Under the pieces are notes generated by a model, which made no database searches, had not been told where the DNA came from, and saw only the letters and a program-made list of their open reading frames with translations. DNA of 64,000 bases from Dioscorea cayenensis subsp. rotundata (lineage: Eukaryota > Streptophyta > Magnoliopsida > Dioscoreales > Dioscoreaceae): NCBI RefSeq assembly GCF_009730915.1, contig NC_052473.1:18372100-18436099 (forward strand), written 5' to 3'. Made by a program: the position numbers and the translations under genes. Of this stretch, positions 48,641 through 61,810 are shown piece by piece (position 1 is the first letter of the stretch; each line of letters opens with the position of its first letter).

Positions 48641-49559
48641 TACTCACCAAATCAAAAGTTTCAAGACAGTCAAATCTAAATCATGATAAAACATCAAGAA
48701 CAAATAAAATATCAACAAAGTAAATAAAACTACAAAAGTTACGTTTTTCATTGTTCTTTCTTCTCTCTAATCCATCAAAACTCAAAACTTTAACCAAAAA
48801 AATAGCAAATCAAACACTATAAATTCGGCAAACAGACAAATGAATGCTCACCAGCAGCTCCTAATCTTCCTGGTGGAAGAAGAGAGAGAGAGAATTCAGA
48901 GAACTCATCCGAAACATCTCCACGTTCTTCCTCTTCATCTTACCGGACAAAAACCCCACCATTCTCTCTAATCAACCTAAAAAATCCAAACTTTAACCCC
49001 AAAAACTAAATCCCTCCCTGTTCTCAATTTCCCATGCCGATCAATCACAGTGACGAGAGATAGAGAAACACCAGCGAGTGATCAAGCGAAAAAGGCCTTC
49101 CAACCTACTCGGGGAATTCTCCAGAATGATCCAAAGTCTCGCGAAACCGATTCTTTTCTGTCATTTTCCCACGGTCAAAAGGATGACTTGTTGCTAATTT
49201 ACTCGATTACCCCGCATGTTGCAAAGGTATGTTCAGGGAGTTTGATGATTTCTCGTCATTTTGATGTGGTTTCCAGTTTAGCTTAAGTTGTGACGCCGGC
49301 CTAGTGGAAGGAACACCGACCACTTTGCTGACCAGTTTTGGTGATTGGTAAAGTAAACATGCAATATGACTCTCTGTGTGTGTATGTGTGTGTTAATTTC
49401 AACTTTTGTGAGTACGTGCGAGTAGCTTTAATAATGTAGTTAAAACAATAACTTTGCTAATATATATATATATATATATTGAATATAAAATAAATTGCAG
49501 GAAAAATAAATATTATATATTAAACAAAACTTAAAGTGAAATTTGTGTTCCACCATTAA
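48641..49559. other. Unassigned DNA left of the LINE remnant
   Basis: There is no confident gene. A plus-strand frame at 49050-49210 ends at a donor-like AAG|GTATGT, but I recognise nothing in it. A (TA)n run lies at 49462-49480. The part from about 49290 may be the 3' end of the LINE described next. Confidence 0.35.
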
Positions 49560-49677
49560 TTAGGAATTTGTAGAAGGATCAAACTGAAAAACAACTTTTG
49601 CTCTCTAAGGTCCAAGTAAACACATCTTCTTGAGGAGAAAAGTATTCTGGAAGAGACTGCATAATGGGAAGGGGTCC
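49560..49677 (-). pseudogene. LINE ORF2 3' fragment (left of the solo LTR)
   Basis: The minus strand reads LPIMQSLPEYFSPQEDVFTW then TLESKSCFSV. This is the conserved segment that follows the reverse transcriptase in plant L1-type LINEs (pattern W.L...G.FSVKS). It continues the fragment at 52113-53690 once the intervening LTR is removed. Confidence 0.65.
49673..49677 (+). repeat. Left target-site duplication GGTCC
   Basis: Five bases immediately before the TG of the solo LTR, repeated exactly at 52108-52112. Confidence 0.85.
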
Positions 49678-49853
49678 TGTCACGCCCCGACCCGCGGGCC
49701 CACGAGACGCGACAATCGCCGCAGCAATCCCGAGGAGGGATACCCCGCCACTCAACCCTCAGGATGCCGCAAGGCTAATCAACACACCTGGAATTCAACA
49801 ATATACATATCGCAGATATAGAACAGAAAAAAACAATGTTACACAACGACAGT

Positions 49854-49892
<39 letters not shown>

Positions 49893-52107
49893 AGGATACA
49901 GGAAATATAGAGGTTCACAAAATACACAGGGAAACAACCCTAACAACAGTAGGAAATGGTAATACACAGAAGTTTAAGAGTATTTAAATACTAAACCATG
50001 CAACAAGGTTTTCTACACACTAGTGGATCCATAGGTCTTATAACATGTTCCATGACAATAATAACATACATGAACTGAAGAAAATACAACAGATGATAGA
50101 ATAGTAGTAAATGCCCAGTACGCTGCCACACAGTCACACCTACTACACCGCAATGATGGGAGAAAGAAAGAGGGATGAGTAACTCAAGTTACTCGGTGAG
50201 GGAGGGTTAGCACAACCTTAGCGAAAAAAATACACCAACGACAAAAAATAATAATAATGAATCATCAAAAATAAATGCTTTACCAAAGTGATACAAGTTT
50301 AGAAACATTATTACATATAATAGAAGCCTTCAAGAGAATTAAAAAAACATAATAATACCAAGAAAACTCTTTTTACCCCAACTAGGGTTTTACAACACAA
50401 AAAAATCATAAAGCATGGTTTTAAATACAAGTAAAACAACAAAAATATCATGGGTTTGAAATAAATAAACACAATACCCAACACTCACCCAACATAATAT
50501 GGTCTAGAAAAACTCTCTAAAACCTTCGCCGTGGCCATGGCTAGGTTCGAGCCGCCAAGGTACTCATGCCCTTGACGTTGACCCATCGAGTTCACGGTTG
50601 GTGACTCCGGCTACCCGATGAATATCCGATCGAGGGCTCTACACTCCCACCGAACGGCCCTCGTAGTAATCACCGGTCGACACGCCACCTCAATAGGGCT
50701 GGCCGTGAAGACCGCCCTCTGCGATGAGGATATCACCAAAACAATCACCACAATAAAATACAACTCCACTCGGAGTACAATATCCATCCATGATCATAAA
50801 TCAAGAATACCTCGGCCATTTTGCACGAGGACAAGATAAACACATAAGCAAAGCCCAAACTTTTTAACACAAAATAATTTGCAAGTCCCAACACAAGCAA
50901 CAACATGGAAATCCTTTTCCTTTCAACAATCCAAAAATTTGCTTCAAGCCTAGGATTTCACCAAATCAAAGATTTCCATAACAAAAACTCAAGTTTCAAA
51001 CAAAAATAAAGATTTCACAAACTCATGGATACATATATCAATCACAATTTCCACGATAACAAAACAAAAGCCAAAAGAGACATCCAAGATTTGTCTCAAC
51101 AATAATTATCATTCACCATATTACCAAACAAGTATAAATCAATAAAAACTTACTTAAAAACATGAAATGCATATATATATATATATATATATAGCTATTG
51201 GCATTCTTCTAATAAAAGCTATGCTAAATAATTCCACTCACGGGATCGGCAATTTATCTTCCTCTGAAGCTACTCCTCGGCTAAGCCTTTGCCTCGAGCC
51301 AAGACTTCTTCTCCTTGCCAAAGCATAACAAAAACACCACAAAAATTAGCAAAAAAACAAAAACAAACAAGAAAAAAACCCTAAGTTTTTCTAACAAACA
51401 ACCCTAATTCGATCCTAAGATTAGCTCAAAACTAGGTTTTAAAAGGTTACCAATGAATTCCTAGGGGTTTTAGCTTCAATCTAATCTAAAGAAATCAAAG
51501 AAACAACTAAAGATTGCCGGTGCTACAGATAGAATTCGAACTTGCTACAGTAGAAAACCGAGCCCCTATACTATGGTTTTCTCCCAATTTACAACTCTAA
51601 ATCACAAATTTTCTTCTACAACATTCTCACACAAGATCAACAATTCAATGGCTTCAATTTAAACCTATAAACATGCAAATCCATGGAGAAATTCTAGGTT
51701 TTGAAAAAAAACTAAAACAAGGAAAATACAAGAATAAATACGGTATAAAACCATAAATCTATGCTTACCAAGCTCAATGGTGAAGGAGGAAGAGATAGGA
51801 TGCTTGGTTCGCCGGAAAACTTCGCCGGAAAAAAAATAAGAAAATGGGAAGGTTCGGCCAAGACAAGGAAAGAAGAAGAGAAGAAGAAAAGAAGAAGAAG
51901 AAATGTTTTAAGGGAAAAATTTTTCGGGTCACTACTGATAGCATGGGATGCTACGATGACAGGGCCTCTATCAAACCGAGCTTCTACGAGGAACAAGTCG
52001 CTCTGAGAACCGGGTTTTGCTACAGGGATCAGTCACTGCTCATAGAATGGGCTGAAAAATCTATAGAAATGGGCTATAGTAATCTACAGTAAACACTGGG
52101 TATAACA
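49678..52107 (+). mobile_element. Solo LTR, 2430 bp, TG...CA, of a long-LTR gypsy-type retrotransposon
   Basis: The element begins tgtcacgccccgaccc, a start known from plant Ty3/gypsy elements with long LTRs (Del/Tekay type), and ends gggtataaca. GGTCC lies directly on both sides. It contains no gag or pol frame, no second LTR copy and no primer-binding site inside, so it is a solo LTR left by LTR-LTR recombination. Internal features include an (AAC)n tract at 49851-49890 and a (TA)n run at about 51171-51193. The family assignment from the first bases is inference. Confidence 0.85.
49851..49890. repeat. (AAC)n microsatellite inside the LTR
   Basis: About thirteen AAC/ACA triplets in a row. 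Confidence 0.9.
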
Positions 52108-52112
52108 GGTCC
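52108..52112 (+). repeat. Right target-site duplication GGTCC
   Basis: Matches 49673-49677 exactly and directly follows the terminal CA of the LTR. Confidence 0.85.
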
Positions 52113-53690
52113 ACTAAGAAGGCCGCATGAAAGAGTGTCCCTTGAGTTTAGGTAATAAATAGGAATTATCTAATTGTGATTCAGGGCGTAGTGCAATCAT
52201 TAAATACATTTGGCCACATGTCTTTAGGAGCTCCACCATCTAGCCAGTTATCATACTAGAAGAAGATAGAAGCACCTTTTTTTCACTGATTTCAAGGTAC
52301 AAACTCTGAAGGAAGACAGAATTGGTGTAATACCGATTGAGAAAAAAATATTTTTTTCTAATTGGGGAGTGGAAAAGCGGCCCTAGAGATCCTCTGTCAA
52401 GATAGTTTAGGTGAATAATTTTGGACAAGCACCCTTGCTTGTCCAGTGTAGATCTTCCATGGTTCTGCCACCACTTAGCTAGAAGGGCTTTGTTGGAAGA
52501 GCAAAGGTTGAGAATTCCCCACCCACCCATGTTCCGGTCTTTTCCAGAGAAAATCTCTATATATCTTATCTATCTCTTTAACTACCTAACATGATAGTTT
52601 TAAGATCGACATCCAATAGGTAGGAATAAAAGATAGAATTGAGTTAAGAAGAGTGACGCGATCTCTAAGCGAAAGATAATTGACTTTCCAAGATGATAAC
52701 TTGGCTCTAACCATCGAAGTTAGTTTCGTCCAATCTTGACGTCTACGGTGTCTTCCTAAGATTGGAACCCTTAGGTAAGTGAGAGGAAGACAATCCCTAG
52801 TGCAATTAAGGATTAAAGCTAAGAAGGCACTAGGTTGGAACCCGAAGTTCATTGAGTACAGACAACTCTTATTGTAATTGATGGCAAGTCTAGAGGATCC
52901 TTCGAAAAGGTAAATAATAAGCTTCATAATGAGAAAGTCTTCTTGATCTCTGGTTTGTGAAGGTGATAAGGTCATCATCATATTGAAGATGACAAATGTT
53001 TCCCGAAGAACCCATGGGTACACCCAGTAGAATGTTATTCCAAAGAGTGTGGGTGAACATTGCACTTATTAGTGTATTTGCAGCTATTGCAAAAAGGAGA
53101 GGTGAGAGTGGGTCTCCTTGGCGCATGCCTCGTTTACATCAGATGAACCCATGAGGTTCCCCATTTAATTAGAACTTGAGCTTTGGAAGAACTAAAGATG
53201 TTAAAAATCCAAGAAATCTAACGAGGACTGAATCATCTAACTGAAGGAAATTCCAACATAGGGAATTGAAAGCTTTTGCAAAATCAACTTTAAAGGCATA
53301 GCCTAGGAGTTTTTGTTCTTGGAGATGAAAAATTAGCTCTTGGCCAACAATAATGTTATCAGCGATGCATCTTCCTTTAATGAAAATCGATTGGAAATCA
53401 TCAACGAGGTAGTTTATCACTTTACCCAATTTGTTGGCAAGCAATTTGGAAATAATTTTACAAGCGGTATTTACCAAATTGATAGGCGAAAGTTAGAGAT
53501 CATTTCATGTGAATTGTTTTTAATGATCAGAGCTATATGGATCCAATTAAGATGTTCTAGATTTACCCTTTTTTTAAAGAGGTCAATTAACAGGGAATCT
53601 TTTAATAGGTCCCAGTGTTTTTGGAAGAAGAAGACGGGAAAATCATTTAGATATGGGGCTTTATCCGCATCCCAATCAAACATTGGCTAT
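52113..53690 (-). pseudogene. Degenerate L1-type LINE reverse transcriptase (ORF2)
   Basis: Fragments of one ORF2 in several frames run right to left: DKAPYLNDFPVFFFQKHW (53683 down), NTACKIISKLLANKL through FQSIFIKGRCIADNIIVGQE (to about 53340), MRQGDPLSPLLFAIAA (53126), the active-site region with YDDD where functional elements have YADD (about 52975), LSSWKVNYLSLRDRVTLLNS (about 52640), GWGILNLCSSNKALLAKWW (about 52480) and DNWLDGGAPKDMWPN near 52230. The endonuclease is missing. Frame changes and stops make it non-functional. The 3' part continues beyond the solo LTR at 49677. Confidence 0.88.
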
Positions 53691-53699
53691 TTAATTTCT

Positions 53700-54108
53700 A
53701 CTAAGAAAAAAAGGATTGGTCTAAATTGAAACTAATTTCAATACAATAGATAACCATACAAAATAAAAAAATAAAGAAATTTGAGGATTTATTTTAAAAA
53801 ATAAGTCTAGAAAATATGTTTGAACATGAAATGCTTTTTATTTTGTTCAAAGTCTCGATACTTCTAGTTTTTAATAGAATTTATGGTAATGTAGTTGATT
53901 GAATAATTGAAATGTCAATAATTATTATTTTTTATATAAATCTTATAATAATTAAAAGCAATGCATTTAAATTAAATAATAATTAGATTGAAATATATCA
54001 TTTATATAATAAAAATAAAAAAATGTATACAATTATTAATCCTCTTTTGAAAGACCTCTATCTCATTTCCCCCAATAAACCCTCCAAAACCTCCCGCCTC
54101 TCTCTGCC
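53700..54108. other. AT-rich spacer before NUP160
   Basis: Contains the presumed NUP160 promoter. No clear TATA box is distinguishable in the TA-rich sequence. Confidence 0.5.
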
Positions 54109-57100
54109 ATGGCGAACGCCGCCCGATCGCTCGCCGGCGTCGAGGTTCCCATACCCGGAGCTGACAAGATCCGATGGACCGAGCTCTCCATCCCATCATC
54201 TACTCCCTCTTCCTCTCCCCAACCCCTCCCCGTAGCCCCCTTTCGTGATGCCGCTGGTTGCCACTCCATCCCTGGGGATCCTCCTGTCTATCTCATCTGG
54301 TAACCCTAATATTCCATTCTCTTCCTCATTGCTTGAATTCCTTTTGATTTTCCTATTCGTTCATATAATTGGCGATGAATGTACCAATTTTGGGGGTTTG
54401 GGGTTCTTGAATTCGGTAAAAATAACTATTGTTTTCTTTTTCATTTGCTATTCGTTTACATAATGAGAGCAGAATAGGGCAATCTCGTGGGATTGGGGGT
54501 TCTTGATTTTGGTAAAAATAGCTATTTTTCTTGTTGGTTGTTTAATTATTTTGGAGTATAACTGCCCAGGAGAATTCATAAGGAGGCGCCAAACGTTCTT
54601 GAATTGTTTGAGCTTTGCCCTTGTCAAGAGTTGCCTGAGACCGGGTTGCGTCTTGTGTTCGATAATGCATTGCATCCGTTTTCCTTTTTATGCAAAAACG
54701 AGGTTTGCAGTTCGTCAAGTTTAGATTGTTTTGTTTATGAGATAATTCTGTGCACTCTCAAAGTTTTGCCATGATATTTCATCTTGTCAATTTGTTACTG
54801 CAGATTCAGGGAGCGTCTGGCAGTCTTTATTTAGTATATGTATTGACAGTTTCAGGGCTTGTTTATCTTATAAACCTGAGAAGCCCCTCCACTTATCATT
54901 CTGGTTCTATTTTGAATCAAAACGAGCTCATAGAGCTGAATGTGCAAGCTCAAGTAGAAACAGGGAAAATAAGAGCGGTGGCAGCAACATCAGGGTGTGT
55001 AGCCATCGGGCGACAAGATGGATCTATTAGTTGTTATAAACTCGGATCATCAGATCCAAACTCAGCAGGTCCCCTTTTTTATTTATGTTTATTTATTTAT
55101 TTTTGGTGCTGTGTTTTTGAAAAGCTTTCATATGTTCCTAGGGTATTACCTGTATTTTCTATGGAACCAATCTCATTTTGATGTGCAGGTTTTGTAAATG
55201 AGTTGCGGGATGATGGAGGCATAGGCCGATTATGGAATCTCATGTCTAGGTATGCTGTTGTGATGTATCCTACTGCAAAAATATGGAAAAATAGGGGTGC
55301 ATTGTACAATGATTTTCCCATGCATGCTTGTTTACTCTAGGAATCTGGTTGTTCCTTTTTGTTAAGCCAGAGAAATATTTTCTTTCTCACCTTTTCACCC
55401 ACTTGTTTTTGATTTATGTATATGGTAAAATATGTTTTATATGTTTTAATGTTCTTCATTCCTTTATTTAAAGTTTTTCATCCTGTTGATTACCTTGTAT
55501 ATGAGTCATTTTAAAGTTTCAAGTCTTTGTATCATTCAATTATGTATTGTTGACAAAGCCATCTCCATGGTAACGTTGTTTTCTTTCTTGTTAGGTGCAG
55601 GTTTTGAGTTTTCATTTACTTTGAGGTTTAAAACATTTCTTTTGCAGGGGAAAGGCCGCTGGCTCTGTGCTAGATATGGTACTATCTCAAGTGTGGGGGA
55701 GAAAGCTGGTATTTGTTGTGCATTCTGATGGGGCCTTACGGGTTTGGGATCTTGTAAGTCACACCAGGGTTCTCAATCATAACATCAGTTCACATGAACT
55801 ATCAGGCAATTTTCACAAATCCTCAAATTCCAATTTTTCTGATGATCACAATCCATGTTTTCACTATATTGTAGGCATTTTCCTTTATAGTAATTATTAT
55901 TTTTAATCTCATTTAGTTTTGTTATTGTTCTGTTTTATCCTAAAAGATCTAGCAGTGATGCTTGCCTTGTTATCTTTTGTTGCTTTGTGTTAACTGTGTG
56001 TGTGCAGGAATATGTACCAAAATGTTCTCGCTTATCTATCATTTATTAAGTCCTTGAAAGCGCAATTTCTTAGTCATTCATTCAGCCTTTCTTATGTTAA
56101 TCAGGATCAACTCCATTAAGGCTCTGGATTGGTGACACAACCTCTGATACTAATAAGTTAACTTTGGCTGTTCTCCATGGTGGCTTTAGGGTATGTGTGC
56201 ATGTCTTTTCATTTGTACTAATTGTGATTATCTTGCTGGCTTAATGTTTTTGTCCACTTAGGACAATGTGCAAGATGCAGATGTGGAGACAATTGCTGTA
56301 TATACCCTTACTTTTGGGAGTGGGGACAAGGTTATGTTGTTACCAGAGACCTCACTGCCTAGTATCTCGTTTAAGGAGGTAAAAGTATTGCAGACAAATT
56401 TTCATTTATTTTTCATAATATTCTAGCAAGTTTCAGTTCTCTGGATAATGATTTTGCATCTGAGATCAATTTCCTGTCTGATGTATATTGGCTATAATGT
56501 CTAAACAGGTCTTGGTATACATTAACTAAAATGTTAGAGTTTTGCAGATTGTTTTATTGTATCTGGAACTTTGGTGTTCTGTTATTTGCTCCACCACTTT
56601 TTGTTGTTTTTGTTTAGTATTCAGGTGAAACATTAGTTAGAAGTATTATTTTGTGGATTTCATTTTTATTCCTTTATGATAACTGATTATGGTATCAGAT
56701 CCTACTTTTGTCAAATTATTAGCAGTGTAATGGATGCTTATTGCTCATTTGATGCCTTAATTTTATCAATGACTTTGTTCTGTGTTTAACTTTTTTGTGT
56801 GTGTGCGCGCCCGTCCGCACGCTAAAACTTAGTTGATGAAAGACTTACCCTTATGTGATATCTTCTTTGCTTGATATATTGCCTTGTCTTACTGCATGAT
56901 TTTGAAATTTTACTATTCAGAATGGACTATTTGTTATTAGTTTTTCTTTTTTATTCAGAAAAGATATACTTCTCTTTGGGTTTCATTTCCAAAATTATTT
57001 TATTTGGTTTTACAGTTTTAGAGTTGGTATAGTTTTCTTGGATGAGTTGCTCAACAGTATTGGTGGGTAGCCTTTCTTGTAGAAATCATGTTCTAAATCT

Positions 57101-59756
57101 GTGTAAACTAAGTATGAGACTGTCATGGAAGTTTTGATGTTCCTCTGTCCAGATGAAAGGTAATTCTTGGTGTGAGCAATACGGTAGTGATAAACATGTG
57201 TTTCAGAAAGGAATAATGATGTTTGAGTACATGTGACTTTAAATGATTCCAAATACAAATGTTTTGTCAAGTCATTCACTAGAAAACCTTGACTTCGAAT
57301 CCTGGTTTTCAGATTGGAAAGGTGATATATCTGCTCTTTGTGTGCAATTGTAAGTTTCTTTTTCTTATTATTCTTGCATCTTTGGCCTGGTTTTCTTTTG
57401 TTCTCATTTCTGTGGTGATACATCATTCTTCATGTATTGTGTTTTCATATTATCATAAAGCTATTATATTGGAATAACTAAATAATCTGATGAACAAGGT
57501 TCTGTTATAATTTCTATCAGGGAAGACTTATTGATGTGAAGATTGTTTCTAACAAGATCTGGATACTTAAAGAAGATGAATCAAGCCTATACGATTTAAT
57601 TCAACTTGATTGTCAAATGTAAGTTTAATCTTTCCCCTATTGCATCTTTTGGGCCTTCTAGATGGATCTACAATGCTGATTCTGATGCTTGGGTGCTAAC
57701 TACCCTCATATGGTGATAATGCTTGATGCCTTTGTTACTTTTCTTCAAGTTTGATTTATGGTCCTCATTATGTTCTCCTGAGCAGCTATATTTTGTATCG
57801 TGCCTGATATGGCATTTGATAATACTTATTATAAGTATTTCCTTTATCTTCAATGCATGATATGTTTGTTGTTATGTCTATCAGTTTCATTTTCATGATT
57901 CATGTATCCTTCCCAATAAACTATGGCAACCTAAATATGCTTTTTCAGCTGTAACACCTTTTTCTGCCGTTAAACTGAATTTTTCATTGTCGATTTTGGT
58001 TCCAGGAAAGACACATGTAGCTATGGGTTGCAAGAAGACTTCATCGCTGACCAGCTATTTCAAAGTTCTGAACATGCTTTGGATGATCTGATATGGAACA
58101 ATAATTCTATATTTTCCACAATGAAGGTTTCTAAATTGTCTTTCTTGTTTTCTTGAACTGGCTTGTTGTTATCATTATGATGATGGGCATCAATTAGTCT
58201 TTGCTAGCATCTATTAGGAATGGTGAGGAAATGGCAATGTTGATTTTAATTCAAGAATTGTGGTTTTGAGGCTATGAAATATTCTTTAGTGGATGTGCAT
58301 GTGCTTCTTTCGGTGCATACTTAAATTCTTTACGTATATGGTACTTGGATAGATGATGAAGGCAGGTAAGGCTATTTGGTGGTGTGGTGGGGAAATATTG
58401 GAGTAAATTGGAAAATGTGATAGTTGAAGCGAAGAGGACCATTTAAGATGGGAATAAGCTGTAGACTGTAGACTGTAAAGGATAAAATTGTGATAGGAAG
58501 AGCATAAAAACTCCTGGTAGTAGAAGGGTCGAATCAGGAAATTGATGAGGTTAATGTTTTGCAAACGGATATTTGTGTACCTGTAAATTGTAGAGGGAGT
58601 TAAGGCGACGAGGGCTGTTGGTCAATTATGTGAATCATATTTAGTTCCCTCTGTTTGAAAATGCTCATTTCCTTTAATTATTATACCATTTTGGAGAATT
58701 AATTAGACTACACCTTTCAAATTTTTCTGTGATGTAATTTCTGTTTTTGAACTTTGTTCTTAAAATATTTTTCTCAATCTGTAATCATAATTATTATCAC
58801 CCAAGTAACTTGCCCACCTTACTCTCTAGCTTCTCTTTGGTATTTCTGCTTTGAATGTCTTGTTGTCATGTTTCAGCACCAAACTGCTTATTTTGTCTCA
58901 TCAATTTTTCTGCGGAGATTGCTCCAACCTGGGGTTTATCAAAAGGATGCTTTACGTGCAACAGTAATGGGTCACAAGAAGTATCTCTCAGATCATGAGT
59001 TTCAGTCTCTCAGTGTTATTGGGTTAAAGAAGGAAATTTTGACAGCCATTGAACTTGAGGTAAGTTACGTCTTTTTAGAATATGAATGCTGTTTTTGTTT
59101 GTCATTGCTTGCTAATTTCATTTTCAATTACCAGGGAGTTGCTGCAAATTCAAATTCCACAATTTATTACTGGAAAAATTTTTGTGCTCACTTTTTTCGC
59201 CATTGGTGTCAAAATTGTACTCCTTATGCTTTGCTTGTTGATCCTTCAACTGGGGCAATTGGTCTGATCAGGAAGAGCTCAGTTTCTCTATTTCGATCTT
59301 TGGATGGCATTGAGCAACTTATCTATGGTGGCGTTCAAGAACTTCATTTGTACCTATTTTAAGATGGATTTGTTGCATGATGATTTGTGGTTCTTACATC
59401 TAAATTCTCAATCATAATTACTTTGTGACTTTCTTTCAGGGACTTCTGACGAACATGATTTGAGAAGCTCTGGGTTGTTCTTCACAGACAGTGATGTTGG
59501 GTGTGAAATCCTTTATGTAGGTTTGCTGGAGATTGCATGGGCATTATCAGTCATCAGCTAGAGGTAGAGGCTGCTTCTGCTGTAGTTTTATGAATCTATT
59601 GTCGGTCAATCATCTCCTCTGAGTAGGGTTATCTTCCACTTAATGAAGATATGAGAGCGCTGGATCAACTCCACTGCTAACAGTGATCTCTTCATGTCAT
59701 CAAGTTCGAGATTAATGCTGCATTGGAGAAGAAACAAGCAGCTCACAAAAGCCAGA
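54109..59756 (+). CDS. NUP160: Nuclear pore protein NUP160 (SAR1), 5' part, truncated by gap
   Basis: Exons: 54109-54299, 54570-54702, 54804-55068, 55189-55249, 55648-55805, 56105-56190, 56262-56378, 57521-57618, 58006-58126, 58877-59059, 59135-59327, then 59440 to about 59520 and broken sequence to the gap. The first eleven join in phase. The start reads MANAARSLAGVEVPIPGADK then IRWTELSIPSS, as in plant NUP160, followed by the beta-propeller with GRQDGSISCYKLGSSDP and HSDGALRVWDLVSHTRVL. NUP160 is a scaffold subunit of the NUP107-160 (Y) complex; the Arabidopsis gene SAR1 affects mRNA export and auxin and cold responses. About 560 of roughly 1500 expected residues are here. The intron after exon 5 appears to use a GC donor (TCAG|GCAATT). 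From about 59515 the reading frame shifts repeatedly although homologous words (ISHQL, AALEKKQAAHKSQ) remain readable. Confidence 0.88.
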
Positions 59757-60756
59757 NNNNNNNNNNNNNNNNNNNNNNNNNNNNNNNNNNNNNNNNNNNN
59801 NNNNNNNNNNNNNNNNNNNNNNNNNNNNNNNNNNNNNNNNNNNNNNNNNNNNNNNNNNNNNNNNNNNNNNNNNNNNNNNNNNNNNNNNNNNNNNNNNNNN
59901 NNNNNNNNNNNNNNNNNNNNNNNNNNNNNNNNNNNNNNNNNNNNNNNNNNNNNNNNNNNNNNNNNNNNNNNNNNNNNNNNNNNNNNNNNNNNNNNNNNNN
60001 NNNNNNNNNNNNNNNNNNNNNNNNNNNNNNNNNNNNNNNNNNNNNNNNNNNNNNNNNNNNNNNNNNNNNNNNNNNNNNNNNNNNNNNNNNNNNNNNNNNN
60101 NNNNNNNNNNNNNNNNNNNNNNNNNNNNNNNNNNNNNNNNNNNNNNNNNNNNNNNNNNNNNNNNNNNNNNNNNNNNNNNNNNNNNNNNNNNNNNNNNNNN
60201 NNNNNNNNNNNNNNNNNNNNNNNNNNNNNNNNNNNNNNNNNNNNNNNNNNNNNNNNNNNNNNNNNNNNNNNNNNNNNNNNNNNNNNNNNNNNNNNNNNNN
60301 NNNNNNNNNNNNNNNNNNNNNNNNNNNNNNNNNNNNNNNNNNNNNNNNNNNNNNNNNNNNNNNNNNNNNNNNNNNNNNNNNNNNNNNNNNNNNNNNNNNN
60401 NNNNNNNNNNNNNNNNNNNNNNNNNNNNNNNNNNNNNNNNNNNNNNNNNNNNNNNNNNNNNNNNNNNNNNNNNNNNNNNNNNNNNNNNNNNNNNNNNNNN
60501 NNNNNNNNNNNNNNNNNNNNNNNNNNNNNNNNNNNNNNNNNNNNNNNNNNNNNNNNNNNNNNNNNNNNNNNNNNNNNNNNNNNNNNNNNNNNNNNNNNNN
60601 NNNNNNNNNNNNNNNNNNNNNNNNNNNNNNNNNNNNNNNNNNNNNNNNNNNNNNNNNNNNNNNNNNNNNNNNNNNNNNNNNNNNNNNNNNNNNNNNNNNN
60701 NNNNNNNNNNNNNNNNNNNNNNNNNNNNNNNNNNNNNNNNNNNNNNNNNNNNNNNN
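59757..60756. other. Second assembly gap of exactly 1000 N
   Basis: Placeholder of unknown true size. It cuts NUP160 on the left and directly precedes the repeated segment on the right. Confidence 0.99.
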
Positions 60757-61779
60757 ATTTAAAGGGATGAAAAAAGCAAAAACTTCAACATGAATATATT
60801 GAGATTACTCAGAGATAAAAAGCAAAGAGAACCATCAACACATGAGATATGTATTTATTTGTTGTCTCTTTACAGTAGTGAGTGAGAGAGAGAGAGAGAG
60901 AGAGAGAAATGATTAGAGAAAAATGAGAGCATGAGAAGTTTAAGTAGATAGATAGATAGAGAGAGAGAATGTGTGTGTTTGTATTGTATGTGTTTAAGTT
61001 ACTCTAATGTTATTAGCTGTTCATGGGAGGATTGGACTGGATTCTCTCCATCCCTATTTAGCCAGAATACATAGTAAGCTTGTTGTTCTCTGCATTTGGC
61101 CCACTCTTTTTTTTTAAAAAAAAGAGTACTAATTTTATAGTAAGCGTAATTAGCCGAGCGATAAATGGTCTTTTTGTATTATTAAAGGCTAAGGATGAGT
61201 TTAATTCCTTTGCAGTACGAAGGTAAAGGGACATATATGTGCTTTTCATTGATAAAGCTTAACTTCTGTAAAGAAAAACTCTTTTAGATAAGCATATTCC
61301 TACAATGGTTTGTCTATTTTATTAAAAAAAATCATGGATAAATTTTTATTTTCTTTATATTATATATAAAAAAAAATTAGTTTGTTTTGTTAAAAAGAGA
61401 TTTATTTACTGATTTGCATATGATCATGAGTTTGCTTTTGTGCATATATATATATGTGTGTGTAGGTGAAGGTTGGGCTTGAATCTTGTAAATTAACAGA
61501 AATGCCACTGAGAAGACTGGATCTTGAGTGCTTAAGTGTAAAGGCTGCTGAAATCACATGGATTTGTTGGGTTGAAGTTTAATTAAGAATTCTTTTGTAC
61601 AATAATTTATTGACAAAATCCTTGTTAGAGAAACACAAAAAAATTATGTTATTTAATGAGATAATAATCATGATCATTTGTTTTCTTAATCAGATTTGGG
61701 TGAAAATTAGTATGCAGTTAAAGCCTGATTTATTTTATAGAATCTCAAAAATCAATACAAAATCTCATCAACAAGTCAT

Positions 61780-61810
<31 letters not shown>

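Noticed and set aside
55750-55765. GATCTT|GTAAGT as the donor of NUP160 exon 5
   Set aside because: It is a good donor by consensus, but using it would drop the conserved VSHTRVLNHNISSHELSG segment and break the phase to exon 6.
59694-60793. Two plus-strand ORFs of about 357 codons across the second gap
   Set aside because: They are N-derived in the same way; only the first dozen residues are real, and one of the two frames is the broken NUP160 end.
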